DNA of 64,000 nt from Saprospiraceae bacterium (GTDB lineage Bacteria; Bacteroidota; Bacteroidia; Chitinophagales; Saprospiraceae), in assembly GCA_016710585.1 (NCBI GenBank), contig JADJVN010000003.1, forward strand, positions 186,001 through 250,000, in the 5' to 3' direction. The translations under genes were made by a program, and so were the position numbers. Below the pieces are notes generated by a model, which saw only the letters and a list, made by a program, of their open reading frames with translations, had not been told where the DNA came from and did no database searches. Positions 1 to 9,530 of this stretch are shown one piece after another (within the stretch, counting starts at the first letter, position 1; each line of letters starts with the position of its first letter).

Positions 1-2567
1 TAACCAGGATATCCAGATATTGGATGTGCTACACAGTAATTTTCACATACAATATCATTGGTTCTTACATTAGATCTCCAAGCAATATCATTTACTATTT
101 TACCAAAGGTAGAATCTTTTGGATTGGATAGATTATTAATATCAAACCAAAACATACAGCTCACGACTACATCTGGTGGCGCTACTATTGTAGGTATTGA
201 TTTGTCTTGAACTTCCACTTCTACCATGCAGTCACTAAACTTTCCCCATAAAAATCCACCGGGCAACATCATCGCAGGAGGAATCGGACCAGATCCAGGA
301 TTTGTATCAAATACTCTGAATACCACTCTTGTCGTAGTGCCTACATCTGCACAACAGAATTTTACAAAGTCATCAAAGTAAACTTGATCACCACTTCTTG
401 TAGCATCATCATCACCATTTGCACCATTGCATATTGAAGAACTTGCAGTATTACTACCACTCAATGTTCCATTTAATTCATCCATTCTGATCACTTTAAA
501 ATATAAGTGACTAGCACAATTGTCATGTGATCCATCATTGAATGATTCAGCAAAAATTTTCGCTGTATTTTCTCCAGGGCTCAAGTTTCCAGTGATGCTT
601 ACAACAGTGCGCTTTTCACAAACTGCATTTGGTGCTACATCATCTTGTACATCTATTATAATTTTTTTCTCAGAAACATTTCCACAACAGTCCTCTGCAA
701 CAATCCACACTTCTTGCCATCCAAGAGGTAAGTAAGTAGCGATATATCCATCGATTTGATTTCCTAATAAAGTACCATAGGAAAGTCTAATTGAATAACT
801 AATCGTTCTAGAGCAATCATCTTTGATCCAAGGCGCTGGAACAGCCCATTTTCCATTACATTGCCATATATCTGTGCCGACTACTATTGAATCTGGATAT
901 AGGATTTGTGGTCCTAATGTATCCATCACTTTTATTATTTGACTGTATTCGCGAACATTGCTTGTACACCAATCTACCATGGTCCATGTTCTCAATAATT
1001 TATAGCAACCGACATCACCTGCATCACAATTATCTTTTGCTAGATTAATTTTGATATCTGAAAAAGTTGATGCAATATTGGTACAGGCATCATTACCTGG
1101 TCTGCCAGTTCCTTCCCACATAATATAGGTATTATTATCCCAACAATTTAAATGTTCAGGATAAAATATCGGATCTGGACTAGGATTGCCTGAGTATTTT
1201 CCAGAGCTAATAGAATTCCATCCCAATACTTTTGGTCTTCTATTCCCTGATAAAAGATAATATGCAGAATCCAATAGATATCCATCTACACAGATTGGAC
1301 TCGCTACAAGATGTGCACTAATGTCTTTGTTTGCATCAAACTTATCATTACACAACAACATCGGTTTATTTCCAACCAAGCCATCATAATGCGGCGGAAT
1401 AGATACTGCAATTAAATCAGAAAGTCTAACTGTGATAATTTGAATACATTCTCCTTTATTGTTTGAATTGTCAATAGCAACCCAATGTCTTAATATTCTT
1501 TTTTCATATCCAAGGACACATGAACCTTTTTCAATGACATCATAATAGCTTAAAGTTGCAGTACCGCAATTTTCAATAACCAATGGCGTCCCTAAAACAT
1601 CCGGTGATATACTTTGAAAACAATAAGGAGATGCTGGTTCAGGACATATAAGTAAAGGAGCTTGTTTATCTTCAACTCGAACTTTGCTCCAACATCTATT
1701 CCCTGATAATGGATCTATGATCAAAACTTTATAAGTTCCACCTATTCTATTGATTCCCAATTGTGGCCATGGAGCAGGATGATCGTCTATAACAGCGCCA
1801 GTATTCCAATCTGAAACAATGATCTGATAATTTGGTACTCCGCAAGGAAATTCTTCACCTTCTAGAACCATACTAGGCTCGATAGTAGCGAGACAAGATT
1901 CATCCAAACTCACTTGAATATCATCATCACAAACCATTGCTCCCATATGAGGAACATTGAGATTAATCCCAAATTCTCCTACTGCAAATCCACCAGCTTC
2001 AACAGGATAAGTTATTGTAATAGAAGTTAAGGTACAGGCTGATCCAGTTGTATAGAATCCAACATAATGGGCACCAGAATTAGAATTGACAGGAAAAAGT
2101 CCAGAATTGGTCCCATCATTAGCTGTTGCAATTACATTAAAAGTATTAAAAATATTACCTTCAGTGTAAAAATAAAAAGCATTGGTTCCTGCAGGCAAAT
2201 TAATCGTAATTACTGCTAAGGATGTAGAATATACATCGCCAAGATATCCATGGCTCCATGTTCTCCAGAATTGACCAATTCGTTGGTGATGGACAGGAAA
2301 AGGAGCTCCAGTTGCTGTGAAACTAATTTCACCAGGGCAAGTAGTACTGTAAGGTACAGATGTCACATCGGCTGGAATAGCTCGCGAATCAGCTACAAAA
2401 GGGATCATCGTCCATGGACCTAAGGTAGATGGAGGCGCTCCTGTGCCTGGACTGAGATCAATTAAGATACCAGCAAAAAGTTGGCACGATAATTGAATTG
2501 TAAGAAATACCATCAAGATTATTTTTCTTAATGGTGCCTGACTCAATGTAAAGCTTGGTCTGTTCAT
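1..2567 (-). CDS. Giant HYR/Ig-like cell-surface protein, N-terminal part (3' end outside window)
   Basis: A reading frame starts at ATG 2567-2565 and runs open off the left edge (about 855 codons seen). The N-terminus (MNRPSFTLSQ, then a hydrophobic stretch ending near CQLFAG) looks like a Sec signal peptide. The visible part has Cys-rich modules with boundaries such as VEDKQAPLLICP, VMDTLGPQI and VQDDVAPNAVC, typical of HYR/Ig-like repeats in Bacteroidota adhesins, each followed by a paired-Cys segment. These proteins are usually Sec-exported and end in a T9SS sorting domain, which here would lie outside the window. No frameshift is seen. An adhesin or matrix role is inference; no catalytic motif was found. 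Confidence 0.8.
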   Translation of the reverse strand, partial: MNRPSFTLSQAPLRKIILMVFLTIQLSCQLFAGILIDLSPGTGAPPSTLGPWTMIPFVADSRAIPADVTSVPYSTTCPGEISFTATGAPFPVHHQRIGQFWRTWSHGYLGDVYSTSLAVITINLPAGTNAFYFYTEGNIFNTFNVIATANDGTNSGLFPVNSNSGAHYVGFYTTGSACTLTSITITYPVEAGGFAVGEFGINLNVPHMGAMVCDDDIQVSLDESCLATIEPSMVLEGEEFPCGVPNYQIIVSDWNTGAVIDDHPAPWPQLGINRIGGTYKVLIIDPLSGNRCWSKVRVEDKQAPLLICPEPASPYCFQSISPDVLGTPLVIENCGTATLSYYDVIEKGSCVLGYEKRILRHWVAIDNSNNKGECIQIITVRLSDLIAVSIPPHYDGLVGNKPMLLCNDKFDANKDISAHLVASPICVDGYLLDSAYYLLSGNRRPKVLGWNSISSGKYSGNPSPDPIFYPEHLNCWDNNTYIMWEGTGRPGNDACTNIASTFSDIKINLAKDNCDAGDVGCYKLLRTWTMVDWCTSNVREYSQIIKVMDTLGPQILYPDSIVVGTDIWQCNGKWAVPAPWIKDDCSRTISYSIRLSYGTLLGNQIDGYIATYLPLGWQEVWIVAEDCCGNVSEKKIIIDVQDDVAPNAVCEKRTVVSITGNLSPGENTAKIFAESFNDGSHDNCASHLYFKVIRMDELNGTLSGSNTASSSICNGANGDDDATRSGDQVYFDDFVKFCCADVGTTTRVVFRVFDTNPGSGPIPPAMMLPGGFLWGKFSDCMVEVEVQDKSIPTIVAPPDVVVSCMFWFDINNLSNPKDSTFGKIVNDIAWRSNVRTNDIVCENYCVAHPISGYPG

Positions 2568-3307
2568 AATACGGTATATATAATTCAATAATTAAGTTTA
2601 AAAATTATACCGTTTCGAGTTTGGTTAAATAGCCTTATTCCTTCCTACTTCGTAGTATATCGGGAATAAATAAGGCTTGAGTTGAGTTGTGAATTTGTTA
2701 TTAAATGAAGATATCTTTTGGAGATCCTTTCTCCTTCTTCATGCCCCAAAGCTATTCATATTGGTGCTGTATTTCCAAATAGTTTTTCTTATTTTTTTTT
2801 TACTAATATAAATACTTTATAATATTATAAAATTTTTAATATTATAATAAGATGCTTATTAGAATATTAGTGCGTTTACTTTGAACTTCGAAATTGTGAT
2901 TTATTTTTTTATCTTTTTACAAAAGTGCTTTAAAATGAGATAAAATTTTTTACATCGGGACTGGTGAGTTTTCCTCATCCCTATTTTGAAATATTCCATA
3001 AATTAAATAAAGCTTCAATATCTTAGTTCAGAAATCATTATTTATTGTCTGAGTTTTCTTTTTAAAGTAATTTAATGATTTCAGCGTTAAAAATATTCCG
3101 AAGACTAAATACAAGAAAAGTTTTATTTTAATAAGATTTTGGCGATTTATATCAATGACTTTGATTCTCTTGCTTTTATAAATTTTTAAATTATTTTAAA
3201 ATAGTGCTTATTTAAAATTTGAAGACGAATTGTCCATTTCAGTATAATATTTGTAAAAGAATTAAAATGATGAACAATCAAAATAAAGAATTTCTTGTTT
3301 TTGTCAT
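2568..3307. other. Intergenic region between divergent genes
   Basis: This 740-base AT-rich stretch separates the leftward surface-protein gene from the rightward thioredoxin cassette and should hold both promoters. I see no convincing ORF. The only clear structure is the hairpin at 2631-2677. No exact TAnnTTTG element could be assigned to either gene. Confidence 0.5.
2631..2677. repeat. Inverted repeat in the leader region of the surface-protein gene
   Basis: AGCCTTATT at 2631 pairs with AATAAGGCT ending at 2677 (9 bp). Between the arms lies a nested CTAC-TTC-GTAG hairpin. It lies 64 bases upstream of the leftward gene's start, so it could fold in that mRNA leader. There is no T-run, so it is not a typical terminator. 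Function unknown. Confidence 0.4.
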
Positions 3308-3739
3308 ATGTTAAATTTGATTTTGTTTTTTACACATTTTTTAGTTAATAACCCTTCTCAAACATGGCTTACTGATTTTAATAAAGCTAAAATTCAAGCC
3401 ATTAGTGAGCATAAATATATTTTACTAAGTTTTTCAGGATCTGATTGGTGTATTCCATGTATGAAAATGAAGAGAGATTACTTTAATTCTTCAGAATTTT
3501 TAAGCTATGCTGAAAAACACTTAATTTTAGTGAATGCTGATTTTCCTAGAAAAAAGAAAAACAAATTATCAGCAGAAGTTCAAAAACAAAATGAATTCTT
3601 GGCGAGTCAATTCAATAAAAGTGCTATTTTTCCTATGACCCTATTATTAAATGAAAAGGGAGAAATTCTAAAATCTTGGGAAGGTTTGGTAAAAATGAGT
3701 CAAAGAGATTTTGTAAAAGAATTAAGCCAAATCAAATAG
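3308..3739 (+). CDS. Exported thioredoxin-family protein of the ApbE/DUF4266/DUF3570 cassette
   Basis: This 143-aa protein has a short hydrophobic N-terminus (residues 2-13), probably an export signal. The thioredoxin redox motif WCIPC has Cys48 and Cys51 and is preceded by LLSFSGSDW. A basic ADFPRKKKNK segment follows, then a cis-Pro region (IFPMTLLLNEKGE). Size and layout fit a single thioredoxin-like domain (Thioredoxin_7 style). It is 13 bases upstream of apbE and is the first gene of a four-gene run. A likely role is to keep cysteines of an exported partner reduced; the CxC tail of the DUF4266 lipoprotein two genes downstream is the obvious candidate, but that link is inference. Confidence 0.8.
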   Translation: MLNLILFFTHFLVNNPSQTWLTDFNKAKIQAISEHKYILLSFSGSDWCIPCMKMKRDYFNSSEFLSYAEKHLILVNADFPRKKKNKLSAEVQKQNEFLASQFNKSAIFPMTLLLNEKGEILKSWEGLVKMSQRDFVKELSQIK

Positions 3740-3752
3740 TTTATTTTCAGAA

Positions 3753-4676
3753 ATGGAAGTCTTTCGTAAGCAAAAAAAATTGATGGGAAATCAATTTGAA
3801 ATTTGTATTATTGCTGATAGCCAAGAATCGGCTGATGAGCCTATACAAATTGCCATTATGGAAATTCAACGCATTGAAAAATTATTAACTACATTTAGTG
3901 AAAGTAGTCAAACGAATCAGATCAATCAGAATGCTGGAATTAAACCTGTTCAGGTCGAACAGGAACTCATTGATTTAATAAAAAGAGCTAATAGAATTTC
4001 TGAAATTACTCAAGGCGCCTTTGATTTGAGCTATGGCTCAATCGACAAGTCTTTGTGGAATTTTGATGTTAGTATGACGTCTTTGCCATCTGCAGAAACC
4101 GCAAGAAAAAGTGTAAGGCTGATCAATTATAAAAATATTTTACTCAATGAGAAAAACTCTACGGTATTCCTTAAAGAAAAAGGAATGAGGATAGGTTTTG
4201 GAGGAATAGGAAAAGGTTATGCAGCAGAGATGGCTAAAAAAAAGTTATTGGAATTAGGAATTAAAAATGGAATCGTCAATGCAGCAGGAGACCTTTGTAC
4301 ATGGGGAAGGCAAATCGATGGAAGTGAATGGACAGTAGGGATTGCAGATCCAAATCAAAAGCTAAGATCCATTGCTCAAATGAACATCTCAGAAAGAGCA
4401 ATTGCTACAAGCGGAAACTACGAAAAATTTATAAATATTGATGGTAAAAAATACTCCCATACGATCAATCCAAAAACAGGATTGCCAATAACTGGAATTT
4501 CTAGTGTAACGATTATAAGTAGTCATGCAGAAATTGCTGATGCAATGGCAACTCCAGTGATGGTCATGGGGATCAATGCTGGATTATACATGATAAATCA
4601 AATAAAAGATATAGCATGTATGATCATTGATGATTATGGCAAAATATATTTTTCAAATAATATTAATATCAAATAA
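3753..4676 (+). CDS. apbE: FAD:protein FMN transferase (ApbE family)
   Basis: This 307-aa protein carries the ApbE signature set: KLMGNQFEI near the start, GAFDLSYGSIDKSLW, GFGGIGKGYAAE, NAAGDL, ATSGNYEKF, the YSHTINPKTGLP block and ADAMAT. ApbE enzymes transfer FMN from FAD to a Thr/Ser of exported flavoproteins with Mg2+. No signal peptide or lipobox is visible at the chosen start, whereas many family members are exported, so this one may act in the cytoplasm or the true start may differ. The stop overlaps the next start (TAATG), indicating translational coupling with the DUF4266 gene. No classic FMN-binding-domain substrate is encoded in the window. Confidence 0.93.
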   Translation: MEVFRKQKKLMGNQFEICIIADSQESADEPIQIAIMEIQRIEKLLTTFSESSQTNQINQNAGIKPVQVEQELIDLIKRANRISEITQGAFDLSYGSIDKSLWNFDVSMTSLPSAETARKSVRLINYKNILLNEKNSTVFLKEKGMRIGFGGIGKGYAAEMAKKKLLELGIKNGIVNAAGDLCTWGRQIDGSEWTVGIADPNQKLRSIAQMNISERAIATSGNYEKFINIDGKKYSHTINPKTGLPITGISSVTIISSHAEIADAMATPVMVMGINAGLYMINQIKDIACMIIDDYGKIYFSNNINIK

Positions 4677-4888
4677 TGAAAAAAGGAATTTTTATAGTAG
4701 CTGCTACCATGTTGATGTTATCTTCTTGCGCTACAGTATCTGAGTATCAAAGGATGTATATCAATGATAGTGATATGGAACTGTCACTAAGAACCGGAAA
4801 AAAATTTGAACATGCTTTTCAGTTGTACAGAGAAGGGGCTGCAGGAGCAACTGGGGGGAAATCTGGTGGTGGATGTGGATGTAATTGA
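4676..4888 (+). CDS. DUF4266 mini-lipoprotein with GGGCGCN tail
   Basis: This 70-aa protein has a lipoprotein signal (MKKGIFIVAATMLMLSSC; lipobox Cys18), a short charged middle with DSDMELS, and a Gly-rich tail ending KSGGGCGCN, the hallmark of DUF4266. It overlaps apbE by one base and is followed 34 bases later by the DUF3570 barrel gene. The function of the family is not established to my knowledge. Just before the tail is REGAAGATGG, which resembles the ApbE acceptor consensus Dgx(S/T)GAT with D to E and S/T to A, leaving a Thr in the acceptor position. The two tail cysteines could bind metal or take part in thiol redox with the cassette's thioredoxin. Confidence 0.85.
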   Translation: MKKGIFIVAATMLMLSSCATVSEYQRMYINDSDMELSLRTGKKFEHAFQLYREGAAGATGGKSGGGCGCN

Positions 4889-4922
4889 TAATTAAAATTT
4901 AATTTTAAAAATTTTACATAAA

Positions 4923-6128
4923 ATGAAAAAAATAAATTTAATAATATTGTTTGTTTTGTTTAAAATTCTTTCGGCCTTTTCACAATCCGAAGAGGATAAC
5001 ACAGGTTTTAAACTAAAGAAATTAAAATTTGAAGAAGCAACATTAGTTAGTAGCTATTATACACAAAATGGAAATCACTCAGCGGTAACAGGTGGTATTG
5101 GCACTGAGAAACTTAATGACAGTTCCAATTCATTTGATTTGTTTTTTAGCCATAAGGATAAAAAAAATCGTATTCATAAGATCGGAATAGAGCTTGGATT
5201 TGATACCTATTCTTCTGCCTCATCAAATAATATCGATCCATCAACTAGAAGCAGCGCTTCAGGAAATGATCAAAGATTTTATCCATCTATTTCATGGAAT
5301 AGGAGCAACGAAAAGACTGGAAATTCATTAGGCGCAAATATTTCATTTTCAAAAGAGTGGGATTATACTTCATTTGGTAGTAGTATAAATTATGGTAAGT
5401 CATTTAATAAAAAACAAACTGATGTTAATGTAAAAGCCAGTGTGTTTTTAGATCAATGGGAACTAATTTATCCAATAGAGCTTCGTAGTTCGTCATCTGG
5501 ACAAGGGCAATTCAGACAAAGAAATATCTCAAAGCCTCGCAATACTTTTGATTTAACATTGGCATTATCGCATATTGTAAATAAACGATTTCAACTTGCT
5601 TTAATTTTTGAACCAAACCTTCAAAAAGGACAGTTATCTACCCCTTATCATAGAGTTTATTTTAAGGATACGACTAAAGTATTCATAGAAAACTTACCCT
5701 CTACGAGAATGAAATTACCTTTAGGATTTCGAGCTAATTATTTCTTTGGTGACCACTTGGTTGCAAGGACTTTTTATCGATTTTATAAAGATGATTGGGG
5801 ACTAAAAGCCAATACAATGGAATTGGAACTTGCAATTAAACTAAGTCCATTTTTGACATTGACGCCAAATTATCGATATTATCAACAAAGTGCTATAGAT
5901 GATTTTGCAGAATATAAAGAGCAGTCCATTAAAGAAGAATTTTATTCAAGTGATTATGACCTTTCATCATTCACTAGTCAAGGATTTGGATTAGGGATTA
6001 AGTGGAAGCCACTAGATGGCGTTTGGGGAGTGAAGCATTGGGATCAAATAGAGATGAGATATCTACATTACGATCGAAGTACTGATTTAAGTTCTGATAT
6101 AGTTTCTCTATTGCTTAATTTTAAATAA
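4923..6128 (+). CDS. DUF3570 outer-membrane barrel-like protein
   Basis: This 401-aa protein has a signal peptide (MKKINLIILFVLFKILSAFS, then Q) and a body of alternating polar/hydrophobic strands ending in ...SLLLNFK, typical of an outer-membrane beta-barrel. The opening LKKLKFEEATLVSSYYTQNG and the AVTGGIGTEKL block fit the DUF3570 family, which is commonly found with DUF4266, ApbE and a thioredoxin. It is the last gene of this cassette. A Bacteroidota DUF3570 protein is plausibly the surface channel or anchor for the small lipoprotein, but that is inference. Confidence 0.85.
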   Translation: MKKINLIILFVLFKILSAFSQSEEDNTGFKLKKLKFEEATLVSSYYTQNGNHSAVTGGIGTEKLNDSSNSFDLFFSHKDKKNRIHKIGIELGFDTYSSASSNNIDPSTRSSASGNDQRFYPSISWNRSNEKTGNSLGANISFSKEWDYTSFGSSINYGKSFNKKQTDVNVKASVFLDQWELIYPIELRSSSSGQGQFRQRNISKPRNTFDLTLALSHIVNKRFQLALIFEPNLQKGQLSTPYHRVYFKDTTKVFIENLPSTRMKLPLGFRANYFFGDHLVARTFYRFYKDDWGLKANTMELELAIKLSPFLTLTPNYRYYQQSAIDDFAEYKEQSIKEEFYSSDYDLSSFTSQGFGLGIKWKPLDGVWGVKHWDQIEMRYLHYDRSTDLSSDIVSLLLNFK

Positions 6129-6255
6129 AACAAAATTAAGATAGATTATCCCAATTTTAGCAAACTTCATCCGTCTAATTGATTCAAAGCTATACCAAGC
6201 TAATTGAATAAAGCTGTTTATCATTACTTTTCAAAAAAGATTTTTTGTTATTCGT

Positions 6256-7314
6256 TTAATTCTCATAAATCACAATCTCTTGGATTTCATTTGTTGCCGC
6301 CGAATAGCTATAATATCCTTTGCAGATATTATTTTCATAAATGAATTTTTTATAGCTGCCATCTTCATTAAATTCTATTATAGGTTTTGAACCATCAAAG
6401 GTATTTGTAAATCTTTGATCACTAAGTACATTTTTTCTTTCAATGATTTGATTACTTTCATTGTACTTTATTGTAATATGTTTAAGTATATCCCCATTCT
6501 GGTTAAAGGAAATCTCTTCTAAGACATCTCCAACTTTGGTGAGTAAAGCAAAATACGTTTTATAAAAACTACTATTTTCATTTTCAAATAAATAACTAAT
6601 TATAGTATCTGGATTGTTTTGGATTCCTATATGAAGTACTTGTTTAGTTTTAATTTTAACTCCAGCATCGTTTTCATCAGCTTTACCGAGCATATTCTGC
6701 ATTTCTTTAAACTCCTCTCCTAGTATAATCGTAGCAACATATTTGATCTGATTCTCTTCTTTTGTGGATTGTATTAATGTGGAGATAATGCTTGTTTTTA
6801 GATCAATTGACTCGATATAGCCGTTTTCATAATACTTCATTTCACAATCTAAATCATTAGAACAGTTACCACATTTAGAATTTTCAAGTTGTGTTATTTG
6901 ATTAGCTGCATTATAGAAGATCCTTGTGAACTTATCACTTTGGCTATCGCCCATCAAAGGATATTTTGTTTCATTTAATACGACTTGATCCATAGAATTA
7001 AAACTATCTCTTGAATAAAATTCTAATACTTGATCTGAATTTAATTTGTACTGAATATTCTCGTTGGGCTTATGTTTATAAATGATAGAATAGGAATAGC
7101 TACATGCAATTTTTTCACCACCAAGAACAATGTTTGTATCTCTTAGGAATTCACCTTCTTTGGAGAGTGAATAATGTAATTCATTTTTTTTTAGCTCATA
7201 GTTTTCTCTTTTTAGACTTTTGCGACTTTGGGTAACAAGTTGATATATCTCATTTTGGGCATTGCAGAAATTACAAACCGATATGAGTAGTATTGTTTGA
7301 ATTATATTCTTCAT
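6256..7314 (-). CDS. Unknown exported protein
   Basis: This 352-aa protein has a clear signal peptide (MKNIIQTILLISVCNFCNAQ). I do not recognise the family. The body contains RHS/YD-like phrases (YNESNQI, FNQNGDILKHI, FNEDGSYKKFIYENN), so it may be a degenerate repeat protein of the kind that reports text-like 'antisense' beta hairpins. There is a CGNCSNDLDC cluster in the middle. It is convergent with the DUF3570 gene and about 140 bases upstream of the broken RCC1 gene's 3' end. It has no T9SS tail and may be periplasmic or surface exposed. Confidence 0.6.
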   Translation of the reverse strand: MKNIIQTILLISVCNFCNAQNEIYQLVTQSRKSLKRENYELKKNELHYSLSKEGEFLRDTNIVLGGEKIACSYSYSIIYKHKPNENIQYKLNSDQVLEFYSRDSFNSMDQVVLNETKYPLMGDSQSDKFTRIFYNAANQITQLENSKCGNCSNDLDCEMKYYENGYIESIDLKTSIISTLIQSTKEENQIKYVATIILGEEFKEMQNMLGKADENDAGVKIKTKQVLHIGIQNNPDTIISYLFENENSSFYKTYFALLTKVGDVLEEISFNQNGDILKHITIKYNESNQIIERKNVLSDQRFTNTFDGSKPIIEFNEDGSYKKFIYENNICKGYYSYSAATNEIQEIVIYEN

Positions 7315-7451
7315 TATTTCTTTTTGTAAAAATAGAAATTTTTATTAAAGTTAGAAATGATATGATTGAAAAATTTTAAAGCTTAGATCAACACAGTCCA
7401 TTCACTTATGAATTATTCTTTGTCAATGTATACTAATTCGTTTATTAAAAT

Positions 7452-7967
7452 TTATCGCAATAAGGTACAATCTCCTATTAATTGCCTTCTTATCCCCCTT
7501 TCATTTTCAGCATTAATGACATATACATATACTCCAGGTAGAGCTTGATTCTCTGAATGTGCCATTCCCATCCTTGACCAGCCTTTAAGTCAGTTCCATA
7601 AAATAGCTGTTCTCCCCAACGATCATAAATACTCATAGTTCTGATGAAATAGGATTTGTCTTCTGAATAGATCGTAAAAATATCATTAAATTGATCATTG
7701 TTAGGGCTAAAGACATTTGGAACAAAACATCAATATTCTGATTTACAAATATCCAAACACTATCGATGTCAGTACATCCATTTTCGTCAGTTACCTCTAG
7801 TTGATATTGAATCGTTTGCAATGCGCTACAAGTAGGTCTTTCGCAGTGATCACAACTTAAATCTGTATCTGGATACCAATGATAAGTTAGACCTCCTTTC
7901 CATAAAGATTTATAGACTGGCCTTCATATATACTCTGTATCTTTTCCTGCATCTGCTATGGGCAAAA
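7452..7967 (-). pseudogene. C-terminal part of the broken RCC1/SprB-like gene: gliding-motility C-terminal domain
   Basis: Reading the minus strand with frame changes gives ILPIADAGKDTEY, a PKD-like segment LEVTDENGCTDIDSV, then NVFSPNNDQFNDIF, MSIYDRWGEQLFYG and finally QALPGVYVYVINAENERG... up to a stop at 7454-7452. This is the gliding-motility-associated C-terminal domain used for T9SS export. At least three frame changes are needed in about 500 bases (near 7950, 7700 and 7545). It is the 3' end of a gene starting near 10996. Confidence 0.65.
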
Positions 7968-8531
7968 TCATTTACTATAATGAGCAAATTTTTTTGTTGA
8001 GTCAGTGACACATTGATCACCTATAACATGAAATGTATACATGGTACTCTTCTGATTATTCAACTGTAATGTCCAATATCCTTTGACTCCATGTATTGAT
8101 GTAGTCGGAAGATCTTCTAAATAATCTCCTTTGCAAATTGGCTCTATGTGTTTAAATTCAACACCCTGTTTTGGAAGTATTGCAATACTAAGACTATAAT
8201 TTTTGGCACAATACTGTGAATCTGGAATAAATGTGTAATCCGTGGTTTTTTGATTATCAAAAGTGGGAATCCATTCACCCGAAATTCCATTTAATGAAGT
8301 ATTTTGTAATGGATTTTTTTGACTGCCAAAACAAATAGGATTTATGGGGTTAAATATAGGATCAGTTTTAGCATTTACTCTAATAATTATACTGCTTTGA
8401 TTGGCGCATTGATTGTTATCAGGAGTAAAAAAATAACTTTGTGTCTTCATATTGTCAAGTGCCGAAACCAACTGCCTCTTATTCCATTGGAGGAAATATT
8501 TGATAATGGCAAAAGTATATCTCCCTCGCAA
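7968..8531 (-). pseudogene. Fragment of broken gene: 65-aa repeats
   Basis: This reading-frame block encodes repeats like those at 8447-9190 (SLNGISGEWIPTFDNQ, then YTFIPDSQYCAKNYSLSIAILPK). Its true upstream continuation lies in another frame: near 8470 a single missing C (TTTCGG where TTTCCGG would give SWFPALDN) would join the two frames. It ends at an out-of-frame stop at 7968. Confidence 0.6.
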
Positions 8532-9530
8532 ATATCGGGAATTGGCAGGAACTCAGGTTTAATTTTTTTATTGATTTTTATTTTCATAACAGCTGATGAT
8601 GCACATTGTCCTTGTTCTTCTGTAAAAATATATTCTACAGTAGAATCATTTAATACTTGAGGAGCCCAAGATCCTTTTATTCCATTTAATGATACATTGG
8701 GGAGAGAAATTTTTTCTCCTTCACATATAGAAATGATTGGGTCGAATGTTGGGATAACTTTTGGTATCACTTGAATTTTTAAACTAGTAGTTTTTGCGCA
8801 CTGACTAGAGTCAGGAATAAAAAAATATTCTCTTGTCGAATCACTTTTGAATTGAGGAGTCCACGATCCTTTTATTCCATTTAATGATACATTAGGGAGA
8901 GAAATTTTTTCTCCTTCACATATAGAAATAATTGTATCAAATGTTGGTAATGCTCTTGGAACAATCTGAATTTTTAAACTGGTAGTTTTTGCACACTGAT
9001 TAGAGTCAGGAATAAAAAAATATTCTCTTGTCGAATCACTTTTGAAAGGTGGAAACCAAGTTCCTTTTATTCCATTCAAGGATAAGTTGGATAGTGATAT
9101 AATATCTCCTTCACACACTGGAGCTATCGGATCAAACTTTGGAGATTGATTTGGATTGATTTTGATAGCAATGGTTTGATTTTTGCACACTGACCAGAAT
9201 CAGGAATAAATGTATATGTTTTGAAACTGTCGGATCAAATACTTCATTCCACTTGCCTGTAATACCATTTTTAGAATTTGCTGGTAATGGATTGATTGCA
9301 TGATTTTCACATAATTCAGGAATACTATCAAACTCCGGAGTAACTAAGGGAATAATGTCAACTTTTAATTGGACACTATCAAAACACAATGCTGAGTCAG
9401 GAATAAATACATATTTCTTGCTTTGGCTGTTGTCATAGGATGGTGACCATGTTCCAGTGATTCCATTCTTAGATTTTGGAGGAAGCGGACTTACAGAAAT
9501 TGCTTCACAAATAGGCGGAATTGTGTCAAA
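8070..9530 (-). repeat. Tandem 195-bp (65-aa) coding repeats
   Basis: Eight copies are recognisable by the recurring 'ATTCCATT' region, at about 8088, 8274, 8480, 8672, 8867, 9062, 9254 and 9449. The three middle copies are nearly identical and spaced exactly 195 bases apart, while outer copies have diverged. This pattern fits recent internal amplification of a stalk-like repeat. The encoded unit has two conserved Cys (ICEG and CAK). Confidence 0.75.
8447..9190 (-). pseudogene. Fragment of broken gene: near-identical 65-aa repeats
   Basis: This block holds three nearly identical 65-aa units of the form ICEGEKISLPNVSLNGIKG, then S-W-P-F-K-S-D-S-T-R-E-Y-F-F-I-P-D-S and CAKTTSLKIQ. The repeats show 195-base periodicity at the DNA level. 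Its apparent GTG start at 9190 is internal: adding one A in the run at about 9180 joins it to the upstream fragment (CAKNQTIAIK). Such repeats resemble Ig-like stalk modules of T9SS-exported surface proteins. Confidence 0.6.

Noticed and set aside
520..735. Plus-strand ORF of 71 codons within the first gene
   Set aside because: It lies antisense to a continuous minus-strand HYR reading frame and has no own features.
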